DNA of 64,000 nt, from contig NZ_CP083986.1 in NCBI RefSeq assembly GCF_020172685.1, positions 1,340,630 to 1,404,629 of the forward strand. The letters run 5' to 3'. Positions 26,114 through 35,272 of the stretch are shown here, one piece after another. The stretch is from [Mycobacterium] nativiensis. Lineage in GTDB: Bacteria; Actinomycetota; Actinomycetes; Mycobacteriales; Mycobacteriaceae. Under the pieces are notes generated by a model that saw only the letters and a program-made list of their open reading frames with translations, made no database searches and had not been told where the DNA came from. Numbering within the stretch: position 1 is the first letter of the stretch; each line of letters begins with the position of its first letter. The translations under genes were made by a program, and so were the position numbers.

Positions 26114-27662
26114 GCTTCCCCGCTTTGAATCCCAGATGATGATCGACGGCAAGCTCGTCGGCGGGCAGAACGGTACGTTCGTCAATCTCAATCCGGCCAC
26201 CGAGGAAGTGGTGGGCGAGGTCGCGGACGCATCGACGGCGGACATGCACCGCGCCATCGACGCTGCGCGGCGTGCTTTCGACGACACCGACTGGTCGACC
26301 AATCATGCTTTCCGGCAACGCTGTCTGCTGCAACTGCAGGAGGCCCTGGAAGCGGAGCGGGAGGAGCTGCGCGAAGAGCTCATCCTCGAAGCCGGCTGCC
26401 CGCGGGCCATCACCGCGGGCCCGCAGCTCGACGCACCACTGTCGGACGGCCTGAGATACCCGGCGCAGCTGATCGACAGCTACCCGTGGGAGACGTCGCT
26501 GGGTGACGCGTTCGTCTCGGTGACCGGCGTCAACACCACCCGCAAGGTCTGGCGGGAACCCGTCGGGGTGGTCGGGGCGATCGTGCCGTGGAACTTCCCG
26601 TTCGAAGTCGCCATCCACAAGATCGGTCAGGCGCTGGCGACCGGCAACACCGTCGTACTCAAACCCGCACCCGACACCCCGTTCAACGCAACCCGGTTGG
26701 GGCGGCTGATCGCGGAGAACACCGATATCCCAGCGGGTGTGGCCAACGTGGTCACCGCATCCGATCACCTGGTCGGCGAGGAACTGACCCTGTCGCCCAA
26801 GGTCGATCTGATCTCGTTCACCGGGTCCACCGCCGTCGGGCAGCGGATCATGGAGAAGGGTGCGGCGACCATGAAGCGCCTCTTCCTGGAGCTGGGTGGC
26901 AAGTCGGCGACCATCGTGCTGGAAGACGCCGACTTGGCGTTGGGCGCCATGATGGGCATCGCACCGTGCATGCACGCCGGTCAGGGCTGTGCCAACCCGA
27001 CACGGCTGCTGTTGCCGCGGTCACGCTACGACGAAGGCGTCGCCATGCTGCAGGCGATGTACGCGGGCATCGCACCCGGTGATCCGCAAGACGCCTCGAC
27101 ACTGTGCGGCCCGGTGATCTCGGCCAAGCAGCGCAACCGGATTCGCGGGTACATCCAGAAGGGCATCGACGACGGCGCCCGGCTCCTGGTCGGGGGAGTC
27201 GAGGCTCCCGACGGCTTGGACCGCGGATACTTCGTCCGGCCGACGTTGTTCGTCGACGTCGACAACTCGATGACGATCGCCCAGGAAGAGATCTTCGGGC
27301 CGGTGCTGGCCGTCATTGCCTACACCGACGAAGACGACGCGGTGCGCATCGCCAACGACAGCCCGTACGGCCTGGCCGGCAACGTCATGTCGGGGAGCCT
27401 GGATCACGCACTGGCCGTGGCCAAGCGGCTGCGCGCCGGATTCATCGGCCTCAACGGCGCCGCCGGTTACGGCGCCGACACACCATTCGGCGGTTACAAA
27501 GCCAGCGGCGTCGGCCGCCAGAACGGCACCGCCGGATTCGACCAGTACACCGAGATCAAGTCGGTCGCCTACCCGGCGGTTAGCGAGCCTCGACGAAGGA
27601 GAGACGAAGCTGGACCGCCGAACCAACCCGGCCGGTTAGGGGAGAGCCATGCAGTTGTTTGA
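26106..27662 (+). CDS. Aldehyde dehydrogenase family protein
   Basis: A 518-residue NAD(P)-dependent aldehyde dehydrogenase. VPWNFPFE is the cofactor-binding N motif, SFTGSTAVG the Rossmann turn, Glu262 in LELGGKSA the general base and Cys295 in HAGQGCANP the nucleophile; all are present, so it should be active. The C-terminus runs past the usual end by a Pro/Arg-rich tail because the stop lies 14 bp inside the next P450 gene. It would convert an aldehyde from the P450/SDR steps to a carboxylic acid. Confidence 0.95.
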   Translation: MPELPRFESQMMIDGKLVGGQNGTFVNLNPATEEVVGEVADASTADMHRAIDAARRAFDDTDWSTNHAFRQRCLLQLQEALEAEREELREELILEAGCPRAITAGPQLDAPLSDGLRYPAQLIDSYPWETSLGDAFVSVTGVNTTRKVWREPVGVVGAIVPWNFPFEVAIHKIGQALATGNTVVLKPAPDTPFNATRLGRLIAENTDIPAGVANVVTASDHLVGEELTLSPKVDLISFTGSTAVGQRIMEKGAATMKRLFLELGGKSATIVLEDADLALGAMMGIAPCMHAGQGCANPTRLLLPRSRYDEGVAMLQAMYAGIAPGDPQDASTLCGPVISAKQRNRIRGYIQKGIDDGARLLVGGVEAPDGLDRGYFVRPTLFVDVDNSMTIAQEEIFGPVLAVIAYTDEDDAVRIANDSPYGLAGNVMSGSLDHALAVAKRLRAGFIGLNGAAGYGADTPFGGYKASGVGRQNGTAGFDQYTEIKSVAYPAVSEPRRRRDEAGPPNQPGRLGESHAVV

Positions 27663-28860
27663 CGACCTGGAGGATTTCGGCGCCTTCGACGACGTGGTGT
27701 CCGGGGATGTCCGAGACCCCTACACCGAGTTGGCCCGGTTGCGCCGCGAGGAGCCGGTGCAGCGCATCGACATCTCGGGGATGCCGCACGAGGAATCCAA
27801 ACCGGTGTTCATGGTCTACCGCCACGAAGACGTGATAAAGATGTTGCGCGACAACGAGACCTACTCCTCGGCGATCATCATCGACACCTTCGGCGATGTG
27901 CTCGGCAAGCAGGTGATGCTGGGCATGGACGAACCCGCGCACGGCCGGCACCGGGCGCTGGTGTCCAAGGCCTTCTCGCCGCGCGCGGTGGCCGGCTGGG
28001 AGCAGGAACTGGTGATACCGGTCGCCAATCTGCTGATCGACCGGTTCGCCGACCGCGGACGCGCTGATCTGGTCAAGGAGTTCAACTTCGAGTATCCGAC
28101 CCGGATCATCGCCCGGATTCTGGGCCTGCCCGAGCAGGACTACGAGCAGTTCCAGCGCTGGTCCATCTCGCTGCTGTCCTTCACCATCAACCCCGAGCGG
28201 GGACGGACCGCATCGCTGGCCCTGCGCGACTACTTCACCCCGATCCTGGCCGCGCGCCGGGTCGAGCCGCGCAACGACCTGATCAGCCGGCTTGCCGACG
28301 CGGAGATCGATGGGCAGAAGCTGTCCGACGAGGAGATCTTCTCGTTCCTGCGACTGCTGCTGCCGGCGGGCATCGAGACCACCTACCGCTCGCTGGGCAA
28401 CCTGCTGTTCGCCCTGCTCACCCACACCGATCAACTCGACGCCGTACTCGCCGACCGGGCGCTGTTGCCGCAGGCGATCGAAGAGGGAGTGCGCTGGGAT
28501 GCGCCGCTGTTGACCATCACCCGGGTGGCCACCTGCGACACCGAGTTGGGCGGCGTGGCCATTCCGGCCGGTTCCGCGGTGATGCCGATGCTGGGGGCCG
28601 CCAACCGGCAGGACGACCGCTACGCCAACCCGAACCTGTTCGACATCTTCCGCGAATCCAAGGTCCACGCGTCGTGGGGCCACGGCGCCCATGTCTGCCT
28701 CGGCAGCCACCTGGCCCGGATGGAGATGCGGGACGCGCTCGGCCTGATGTTCGACCGGCTGCCGAACCTGCGGCTGGATCCCGACGGCGGAGACCCGCAC
28801 ATCCGCGGCCAGGTGTTCCGGTCACCGACCTCGCTGCCCGTGCTGTTCGATGCCCCATGA
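27649..28860 (+). CDS. Cytochrome P450 (second)
   Basis: A 403-residue P450. The I-helix motif is AGIETT, so the usual acid-alcohol pair is kept as Glu-Thr. The K-helix motif here is EEGVR, and the heme loop is WGHGAHVCLG with Cys350; Trp replaces the usual Phe at the first position. GGGGAGAG precedes the ATG. It overlaps the ALDH by 14 bp and the next SDR by 4 bp. Sequence differs clearly from the P450 at 18176, so it is not a recent duplication. Confidence 0.94.
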   Translation: MQLFDDLEDFGAFDDVVSGDVRDPYTELARLRREEPVQRIDISGMPHEESKPVFMVYRHEDVIKMLRDNETYSSAIIIDTFGDVLGKQVMLGMDEPAHGRHRALVSKAFSPRAVAGWEQELVIPVANLLIDRFADRGRADLVKEFNFEYPTRIIARILGLPEQDYEQFQRWSISLLSFTINPERGRTASLALRDYFTPILAARRVEPRNDLISRLADAEIDGQKLSDEEIFSFLRLLLPAGIETTYRSLGNLLFALLTHTDQLDAVLADRALLPQAIEEGVRWDAPLLTITRVATCDTELGGVAIPAGSAVMPMLGAANRQDDRYANPNLFDIFRESKVHASWGHGAHVCLGSHLARMEMRDALGLMFDRLPNLRLDPDGGDPHIRGQVFRSPTSLPVLFDAP

Positions 28861-29768
28861 CCGGGCTGCGGTTCGACGGGCGAGTCGCCGTCATCACCGG
28901 CGCCGGGCGCGGGGTGGGACGCAGCCACGCGATGCTGTTGGCGGCCAAGGGCGCCAGCGTGGTCGTGGCCGATCACGGGGTCGGCATCGACGGCGGCGGA
29001 TCGTCGTCGGACCCGGCCGACGAGGTGGTGGGTGAGATCACCGCTGCCGGAGGACGGGCCGTGGCGTGCTACGCCTCGGTCGCCGAACCGCAAGGTGCGC
29101 AATCCATTGTCGACACGGCGATCGGGACCTTCGGCCGAATCGATGCGTTGATCAACAACGCCGGCATCCACGATCCGGGCCTGTTCGCCGACCTGTCGGT
29201 GCAGCAGTTCCGCACCATGCTGGACGTCCACTACCTCGGCACGCTGTTGGTTTCCCGGGCCGCCTGGCCGCACTTTGTCGACGCCGGGTACGGACGCATC
29301 GTCAACACCGTGTCCGAGGCGATGCTGGGCGGCATCAGCGAATTGACCAGCTACGGCGCCGCCAAGGGGGCGGTCTTCGGACTCACCCGCAACCTGGCCA
29401 CCGAAGGCGCCGCCCACGGCATCCGGGTGAACGCGATCTCACCGCGTGCCTATACCCGGATGTCGGCGTCGCACTCGGATTCGGTGGCGGCTCAGCTGTC
29501 CATTCCCGCCGAGCTGATGGAGGCAGTCAACGTCAGCATGCCCCCGGAATTATGCGCTCCGGCAGCGGCGTTCCTCGCCCACCCGGACTGCCCGCTCAAC
29601 GGCGAGGTCCTGCAGATCGGCATGGGCAACATTGCGCGCGTCGCCGTCGTGCGCACCGCGGGGATCACGAAATCGGCTCTCACCGCCGAGGACATCGCCG
29701 AAAACCTCGAGGAGATCATGAACATTTCGGACGCACAGGTGGCCGAAGTCACCCAGATGGTGCTGTGA
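28857..29768 (+). CDS. SDR family oxidoreductase
   Basis: A 303-residue dehydrogenase with TGAGRGVGRSHA, NNAGIHDPG, a catalytic Ser in NTVSEAM and SYGAAKGA. Overall form, including the DHGVGIDGGG region and an extended C-terminus, resembles the SDR at 19368 and the MFE-2 hydroxyacyl-CoA dehydrogenase group. It starts with ATGA overlap on the P450 stop. A 19-bp gap with AGGAGG leads to the third P450. Confidence 0.9.
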   Translation: MTGLRFDGRVAVITGAGRGVGRSHAMLLAAKGASVVVADHGVGIDGGGSSSDPADEVVGEITAAGGRAVACYASVAEPQGAQSIVDTAIGTFGRIDALINNAGIHDPGLFADLSVQQFRTMLDVHYLGTLLVSRAAWPHFVDAGYGRIVNTVSEAMLGGISELTSYGAAKGAVFGLTRNLATEGAAHGIRVNAISPRAYTRMSASHSDSVAAQLSIPAELMEAVNVSMPPELCAPAAAFLAHPDCPLNGEVLQIGMGNIARVAVVRTAGITKSALTAEDIAENLEEIMNISDAQVAEVTQMVL

Positions 29769-29787
29769 CGGATTCAGGAGGTTCGCA

Positions 29788-31053
29788 GTGAGCGATTTTG
29801 ATTCGATCGACTTCTTCACCGACCAGTCGTTGATCCCCGACCCGTACCCGTACTTCGATCACCTGCGAGCCAAGTGTCCGATGGTGCACGAACCGCATCA
29901 AGGGGTCCTCGCCGTCACCGGACATGCCGAAGCCGTTGCCGTGTACCGAGATCCGGCGTTCTCCTCGTGCGTGTCGGTGGCCGGGCCGTTCTCGGGGCTG
30001 CCGTTCACGCCGGTCGGTGACGATATCGGTGACCTCATCGAGGCACACCGCGAGCAGATCCCGATGAGCGAGCACATCGTCACCCAGGACCCGCCGCTGC
30101 ACACCCGCACCCGCGGCCTGTTGAGCCGGCTGCTGACCCCCAAGCGCCTCAAGGAGAACGAGGAGTTCATGTGGCGGCTGGCTGACCAGCAACTCGATGA
30201 GTTCGTCGCGCGCGGCCGGTGCGAGTTCATCGAGGACTACGCCAAACCCTTCTCGATGCTCGTCATCGCGGACCTGCTCGGGGTGCCCGCGGCCGATCAC
30301 CGCGAATTCCGCAAGGTGCTGGCCACGGAGCTGGTGGGGGCGGTCGACGACGAGGACCCGGTTCACCACAATCCGCTGCAGTGGCTCGACGACAAGTTCT
30401 ACGCCTACATCGAAGACCGACGTATGCAACCGCGCGGGGACGTGCTGACCGAACTGGCGCAGGCGAAATACGAGGACGGGTCGACCCCCGAGGTCATCGA
30501 TGTGGTCCGGGTTTCCACCTTCCTGTTCGCCGCCGGCCAGGAGACCACGGTCAAGCTGCTGTCCGCCGGGCTGCGGGTGATCGCCGAACGCCCCGACATC
30601 CAGGCGTTGCTGCGCAGCGACCGCGACCGGATCCCCGCGTTCTTGGAGGAGACGCTGCGCACCGAAAGCCCGGTCAAATCCCACTTCCGCATGGCGCGTA
30701 CCACGACCACCGTCGGGGACACGACGGTGCCGGCCGGCACCACGGTGATGCTGCTGCCGGGGGCCAGCAACCGGGACCCCCGCAAGTTCGACGACCCCGA
30801 CCAGTTCCGGGTCGACCGGGCCAACGTCCGCGAGCATGTGGCGTTCGGCCGCGGGGTGCACTCGTGCCCCGGCTCGCCGCTGGCCCGCGCCGAGGGACGG
30901 ATCTCGCTGAACCGGATTCTGGACCGGATGGCCGATATCAGCATCTGCGAACAGCGGCACGGCCCGCCGGAAGATCGTCACTACAGCTACGAGCCGACCT
31001 TCATCATGCGGGGGCTCCAAGAACTGCACCTGGAGTTCAATCCGGGCGGCTGA
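29788..31053 (+). CDS. Cytochrome P450 (third)
   Basis: A 421-residue P450. The I-helix motif is AAGQETT, K-helix EETLR, and the heme loop FGRGVHSCPG with Cys360. AGGAGG lies 7 bp before the GTG start at 29788. Three different P450s within 13 kb imply several oxidations of one imported compound or of related compounds. A dedicated ferredoxin is not seen. Confidence 0.94.
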   Translation: MSDFDSIDFFTDQSLIPDPYPYFDHLRAKCPMVHEPHQGVLAVTGHAEAVAVYRDPAFSSCVSVAGPFSGLPFTPVGDDIGDLIEAHREQIPMSEHIVTQDPPLHTRTRGLLSRLLTPKRLKENEEFMWRLADQQLDEFVARGRCEFIEDYAKPFSMLVIADLLGVPAADHREFRKVLATELVGAVDDEDPVHHNPLQWLDDKFYAYIEDRRMQPRGDVLTELAQAKYEDGSTPEVIDVVRVSTFLFAAGQETTVKLLSAGLRVIAERPDIQALLRSDRDRIPAFLEETLRTESPVKSHFRMARTTTTVGDTTVPAGTTVMLLPGASNRDPRKFDDPDQFRVDRANVREHVAFGRGVHSCPGSPLARAEGRISLNRILDRMADISICEQRHGPPEDRHYSYEPTFIMRGLQELHLEFNPGG

Positions 31054-31088
31054 TCTCCGACCGGCACCCCGGCCGTGGGTGCCCTCGA

Positions 31089-31121
31089 AGGGTTGGTTGA
31101 CAATCGACGTCAAGCAACCCT
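31089..31121. promoter_or_regulatory. Inverted repeat upstream of the thiolase operon
   Basis: AGGGTTGGTTGAC, a 7-bp spacer, then GTCAAGCAACCCT: 13-bp arms with one mismatch. It contains a -35-like TTGACA. It is unlike the 16-bp cluster motif, so another regulator probably controls the thiolase genes. Confidence 0.55.
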
Positions 31122-31142
31122 CGTGATCTAAGGAGAGCAGTC

Positions 31143-32288
31143 ATGGCCGAAGCCGTCATCGTCGAAGCGGTGCGCTCGCCTATCGGCAAGCGCAACGGCG
31201 GACTGTCGGGGGTCCATCCCGCCGAGCTGTCCGCCCAGGTGCTCAACGGGCTGGTCAACCGGGCCGGCGTGGACCCGGCCCTGGTCGACGACGTGATCTG
31301 GGGCTGCGTCATGCAGGCCGGGGAGCAGGCGCTGGACATCGGGCGCACCGCCCTGCTGACCGCGGGTTGGCCGGAGACCGTGCCCGGGGTGACGGTGGAC
31401 CGCCAGTGCGGGTCCAGTCAGCAGTCGGTGCACTTCGCCGCCGCCGGTGTGGTCGCCGGACACTACGACGTCGTCGTCGCCGGTGGTGTCGAGTCGATGT
31501 CGCGCACCCCGATGGGCTCGTCGCTGGCCAACGGCGGACGCCCCTACCCGGACTCCTTCAAGGCGCGTTACAGCCAGACCCCCAACCAGGGCACCGGCGC
31601 GGAGATGATGGCCGCGAACTGGGGACTGAGCCGCACCGCGCTGGATGAGTTCGCCCTGGCCTCGCACGAGAAGGCAGCTGCCGCACAGGATTCCGGTGCG
31701 TTCAAGGACGAGATCGTCGGCATCAACGACGGTGAGGGCAACACCGTGCTCGCCGACGAGGGCATCCGGCGCGGCACCACCCTGGAGAAGATGGGCCAGC
31801 TCAAGCCCGCCTTCAAAGAGGACGGCGTGATCCACGCGGGCAACTCCTCACAGATCTCCGACGGCTCGGCGGCACTGCTGTTCATGTCGGCGGCCAAGGC
31901 TCGGGAACTGGGCTGTACCCCGTTGGCGCGGGTGCACACCGCCACTCTGGCCGGTGCCGACCCGGTGCTGATGCTCAGTGCGCCCATCCCGGCCACTCAG
32001 AAGGCGTTGCAGCGGTCCGGCCTGAGCGTCGACGACATCGGGGTGTTCGAGGTCAACGAGGCCTTCGCCCCGGTACCGATGGCGTGGCTGGCTGACATCG
32101 GCGCCGATCCGAAGAAGCTCAACCCCAACGGTGGGGCGATCGCGCTCGGTCACCCGCTTGGCGGTTCCGGCGCCCGGATCATGACCACCATGCTGTATCA
32201 CATGCGCGCCAACGGGATTCGCTACGGTTTGCAGACCATGTGCGAAGGCGGTGGCCAGGCCAACGCCACCATCCTGGAGCTGCTGTGA
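31143..32288 (+). CDS. Thiolase family protein (acetyl-CoA acetyltransferase)
   Basis: A 381-residue thiolase that would cleave 3-ketoacyl-CoA. Catalytic residues are all present: nucleophile Cys89 in DRQCGSSQQS, His337 in ALGHPLGGSGAR and Cys367 in MCEGGGQAN. AAGGAGAG precedes the ATG. It is first of three overlapping genes (thiolase, enoyl-CoA hydratase, gamma-CA-like), with an inverted repeat in the promoter region. Which FadA paralogue it matches is not clear; it could serve the side-chain or ring-derived acyl-CoA of the imported substrate. Confidence 0.95.
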   Translation: MAEAVIVEAVRSPIGKRNGGLSGVHPAELSAQVLNGLVNRAGVDPALVDDVIWGCVMQAGEQALDIGRTALLTAGWPETVPGVTVDRQCGSSQQSVHFAAAGVVAGHYDVVVAGGVESMSRTPMGSSLANGGRPYPDSFKARYSQTPNQGTGAEMMAANWGLSRTALDEFALASHEKAAAAQDSGAFKDEIVGINDGEGNTVLADEGIRRGTTLEKMGQLKPAFKEDGVIHAGNSSQISDGSAALLFMSAAKARELGCTPLARVHTATLAGADPVLMLSAPIPATQKALQRSGLSVDDIGVFEVNEAFAPVPMAWLADIGADPKKLNPNGGAIALGHPLGGSGARIMTTMLYHMRANGIRYGLQTMCEGGGQANATILELL

Positions 32289-33073
32289 GCGAGTCAGCCG
32301 TTCTGGTGGAACGGCGCGGCAACGTACAGCTCATCACGATCAACCGACCCGAAGCCCGCAACGCGGTCAACGGTGCGGTCAGCACCGGCATCGGCGACGC
32401 CCTGGCTCAGGCTCAGGCCGACGACGAGGTGCGCGCGGTGGTGATCACCGGTGCCGGTGACAAATCGTTCTGTGCCGGAGCCGATCTCAAGGCGGTGGCC
32501 AGCCGGGAGAACATCTTCCACGCCGACCATCCGGAGTGGGGCTTCGCCGGCTACGTACAGCACTTCATCGACAAGCCGACCATCGCGGCGGTCAACGGCA
32601 CCGCGCTCGGCGGCGGCACCGAGCTGGCATTGGCCAGCGACCTGGTGGTCGCCGAGCAGCGCGCGCAGTTCGGGCTCCCGGAGGTCAAGCGCGGCCTGAT
32701 CGCGGGTGCGGGCGGGGTGTTCCGCATCGTCGATCAGCTGCCCCGCAAGGTCGCCCTGGAACTGCTCTACACCGGGGAGCCGATCTCGGCCGCCGACGCC
32801 GCCCACTGGGGACTGGTCAATCGGGTGGTCGAGGACGGCGCGGCATTGGATACCGCCCTCGAGCTGGCAGCCAAGATCACCAGCAATGCGCCGCTGTCGG
32901 TGCGGGCCAGCAAGCGAATCGCCTACGGTGTCGACGACGGCGCCATCACCGGCGAGGTCGCCGACTGGGCCCGCAGCGCTCGGGAGTTCTCCGTGCTGTT
33001 GCGCTCCGAGGACGCCAAGGAAGGACCGCGGGCGTTCGCCGAGAAGCGGGCGCCGGTGTGGAAGGCGCGTTGA
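32285..33073 (+). CDS. Enoyl-CoA hydratase/isomerase family protein (crotonase)
   Basis: A 262-residue crotonase. The CAGADLKA oxyanion segment, GGGTELALASD with the first catalytic Glu, and GLPEVKRGLIAGAGG with the second are all present, so hydratase activity is likely. It starts with GTG 32285, overlapping the thiolase stop by 4 bp (GTGA). Together with the thiolase it provides two of the four beta-oxidation steps. Confidence 0.94.
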   Translation: MSESAVLVERRGNVQLITINRPEARNAVNGAVSTGIGDALAQAQADDEVRAVVITGAGDKSFCAGADLKAVASRENIFHADHPEWGFAGYVQHFIDKPTIAAVNGTALGGGTELALASDLVVAEQRAQFGLPEVKRGLIAGAGGVFRIVDQLPRKVALELLYTGEPISAADAAHWGLVNRVVEDGAALDTALELAAKITSNAPLSVRASKRIAYGVDDGAITGEVADWARSAREFSVLLRSEDAKEGPRAFAEKRAPVWKAR

Positions 33074-33597
33074 GCGAAGTGCAAGACCCGCTGATCATTC
33101 CGATTCGTGGGCGCTCTCCGCAGTTGCACGCGGAGTCCTGGGTGGCGCCCAACGCCAGCCTCATCGGCCAGGTCACCCTGGCCGCCCGGGCCAGCGTCTG
33201 GTATTCGGCCACGTTGCGCGCCGAGGTGGAGCCGATCGAGATCGGCGTCGACTCCAACATCCAGGACGGCGTGACCATCCACGTCGACAAGGAGTTCCCG
33301 GTGCGGGTCGGGGCCAGGGTCAGTGTGGGGCACAACGCGGTGCTGCACGGCTGCACCATCGGCGACGACTGCCTGATCGGGATGGGTGCGATCGTCCTCA
33401 ACGGGGCCGTGGTGGGGGATGGGTCGTTGATCGCCGCCGGTGCCGTCATCCCGCAGGGCATGGTGGTGCCGCCCCGCTCTCTGGTGTCGGGGGTGCCGGG
33501 CCGGGTGCGACGGGAACTCAGTGAGGCCGAAGTCCGCAACAACCGGCACAACGCGGCGGCGTATCGCAGGTTGATCGAAGTCCACCGGGCGAACTGA
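33070..33597 (+). CDS. Gamma-carbonic anhydrase-like left-handed beta-helix protein
   Basis: A 175-residue hexapeptide-repeat protein of the gamma-carbonic anhydrase family (CaiE/PaaY-like). The three expected zinc-binding His occur in TIHVDKE and VGHNAVLHG. The start is probably TTG 33070, overlapping the hydratase stop (TTGA); a GTG at 33079 is an alternative. Relatives near acyl-CoA genes, such as PaaY, act as thioesterases or carbonic anhydrases, so a role in releasing stalled CoA esters is conceivable. Confidence 0.9.
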   Translation: MSEVQDPLIIPIRGRSPQLHAESWVAPNASLIGQVTLAARASVWYSATLRAEVEPIEIGVDSNIQDGVTIHVDKEFPVRVGARVSVGHNAVLHGCTIGDDCLIGMGAIVLNGAVVGDGSLIAAGAVIPQGMVVPPRSLVSGVPGRVRRELSEAEVRNNRHNAAAYRRLIEVHRAN

Positions 33598-33676
33598 CGC
33601 ATTCAGGCCACCGACCGCGGTTCGGCCGCTACGTTTTAAGGACGTTGATCAACCCGCTGCCGAGGGGACGTCCTGA

Positions 33677-34396
33677 ATGACCCAGACCAGCCCGACCCGA
33701 CCCGGCCTGATTCGCGAGTTCACCGACATCATCACCAGGATCTCCGCGCCGTACCACGAACCCAAGGCCGTCGTGCTGCGTCGGCGCATCGTGGTCGGCG
33801 TGGTGCTGGTGCTCGGCGCCGCGGTGCTGGCAACCATGCATACCAAGCAACCCGGCGAAGCGTGGTTCTACTGGTCGTCACTGCTGCTCGGAGCGATCTG
33901 GGCGGTGGGCGCGATGCTGTCCGGCCCGCTGCACCTGGGTTTGGTGCGGTTCCGTGGGCGCAACGAACGGCCGGTGTTCACCGGCACCGGGGTCGGGCTG
34001 GCGCTCGGTGGGTTCTTCATCCTGGGTGCGCTTGCGGTGCAGCAGATTCCGCTACTGGCCGACCAGGTGACCGCGGTCCTGGAGTTCACCACCCAGGTGT
34101 CCTGGCGGCTGGTGGTCCTGATCGCCATCGTCAACGCGATCGCCGAGGAGATGTTCTTCCGCGGCGCGTTGTTCAGTGCCTTCGGCCGCCACCACCCGCT
34201 GGTGTTGTCGACCCTGCTCTACATCGCGGCGATGATGGCCGCCGGCAATCTGATGGTGGGCGTCGCCGCGCTGGTGCTCGGCACCGTCTGTGCCATCGAG
34301 CGCCGCGCCACCGGCGGTGTGCTGGCGCCGGTGCTGACCCACTTGGTGTGGGGTCTGATGATGGTGCTCGCGTTGCCGCCGATCTTCGGGATGTAG
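33677..34396 (+). CDS. CPBP family intramembrane metalloprotease
   Basis: A 239-residue membrane protein with the Abi/CPBP signature EEMFFRG (EExxxR) in the middle and later H residues near HHPLV and LTHLVWG. Several hydrophobic helices are visible (VVGVVLVLGAAVLATMH, GLALGGFFILGALAV). The family contains prenyl-protease-like enzymes; the target here is unknown. It stands alone: an 80-bp gap upstream and convergent with the next gene, 15 bp apart. Confidence 0.88.
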   Translation: MTQTSPTRPGLIREFTDIITRISAPYHEPKAVVLRRRIVVGVVLVLGAAVLATMHTKQPGEAWFYWSSLLLGAIWAVGAMLSGPLHLGLVRFRGRNERPVFTGTGVGLALGGFFILGALAVQQIPLLADQVTAVLEFTTQVSWRLVVLIAIVNAIAEEMFFRGALFSAFGRHHPLVLSTLLYIAAMMAAGNLMVGVAALVLGTVCAIERRATGGVLAPVLTHLVWGLMMVLALPPIFGM

Positions 34397-34411
34397 CGGC
34401 TCGCGCCACCC

Positions 34412-35221
34412 TCAGGAGTCGGTGAAGGTCGGGGTGCGCCGATCCTGGAACGCCCGGGCACCCTCACGAAAGTCGTGGGAGTTCAGCAACACCGACTGCC
34501 CGACGAATTCGCGGTCCAGCGCCGAGTCCAGCTCCGTCAGCGTTGCCGAGTTGATCGCATGCTTGGTCTTGGCGAACGCGACCGCCGGCCCGGCCAACAG
34601 GGCGGCCAGCACCTTGTCCACCTCGGCGTCGAACTGTTCGGCCGGGTACACCGCGCTGATCAGCCCGGCCTCCAGGGCCTCGGCCGCCGGCAGTCGCTCG
34701 GCCAGCAGCGCCATCCGCATGGCCCGGGCCCGGCCGATCGCCGCGGCCACCAGCGCTGAGGCGCCGCCGTCGGGCATCAGCCCGATCTTGGTGAACGCCA
34801 ACATGAAAAACGCTGTGTCGGAGGCCAGCACCAGGTCGCAGGCCAGCGCCAGTGACACCCCGACACCGGCGGCCGGGCCCTGCACCACGGCCACCACCGG
34901 ACGCGGCATCGCGACGATCGACCGGATCGCGCGGTTGGCCTCGACGATGATCTCTGTCGGCACCCCGTCGGCGGCGTCTTCGGCGCCGATACCAGCTCCG
35001 GAGCTGAACCCACGCCCGGCGCCGCCGAGCCGCACCGCGCGGACCCGGGGATCGCGGGCGGCGCCCTCCATGGCGTCGGCGATTCCGGCCAACACACCGG
35101 TGGTCAACGAGTTCAGGCTGTCAGGGCGGTCGATGGTCACCGAGAGCACCCCGTCGGCCAGAGTGACGGACAAGCCGTCGACCGGTGCCAGGGTGTCGAT
35201 GCCGGAGTCGATTGCAGTCAT
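34412..35221 (-). CDS. Enoyl-CoA hydratase/isomerase family protein
   Basis: A 269-residue crotonase ([16 protein letters not shown]...). Oxyanion segment [11 protein letters not shown], then [15 protein letters not shown] in which the usual first catalytic Glu position is Val/Ser, and [11 protein letters not shown] where the second is Asp. The lack of the two glutamates suggests isomerase or another crotonase activity rather than plain hydration. AAGGTG precedes ATG 35221. It is divergent from the racemase gene, as echA10 is from mcr in M. tuberculosis, to which it probably corresponds. Confidence 0.9.
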   Translation of the reverse strand: MTAIDSGIDTLAPVDGLSVTLADGVLSVTIDRPDSLNSLTTGVLAGIADAMEGAARDPRVRAVRLGGAGRGFSSGAGIGAEDAADGVPTEIIVEANRAIRSIVAMPRPVVAVVQGPAAGVGVSLALACDLVLASDTAFFMLAFTKIGLMPDGGASALVAAAIGRARAMRMALLAERLPAAEALEAGLISAVYPAEQFDAEVDKVLAALLAGPAVAFAKTKHAINSATLTELDSALDREFVGQSVLLNSHDFREGARAFQDRRTPTFTDS

Positions 35222-35272
35222 AGCGTTCACCTTAGGATGCAGATCACACACTGTTACTACGAGGAGGCACAC

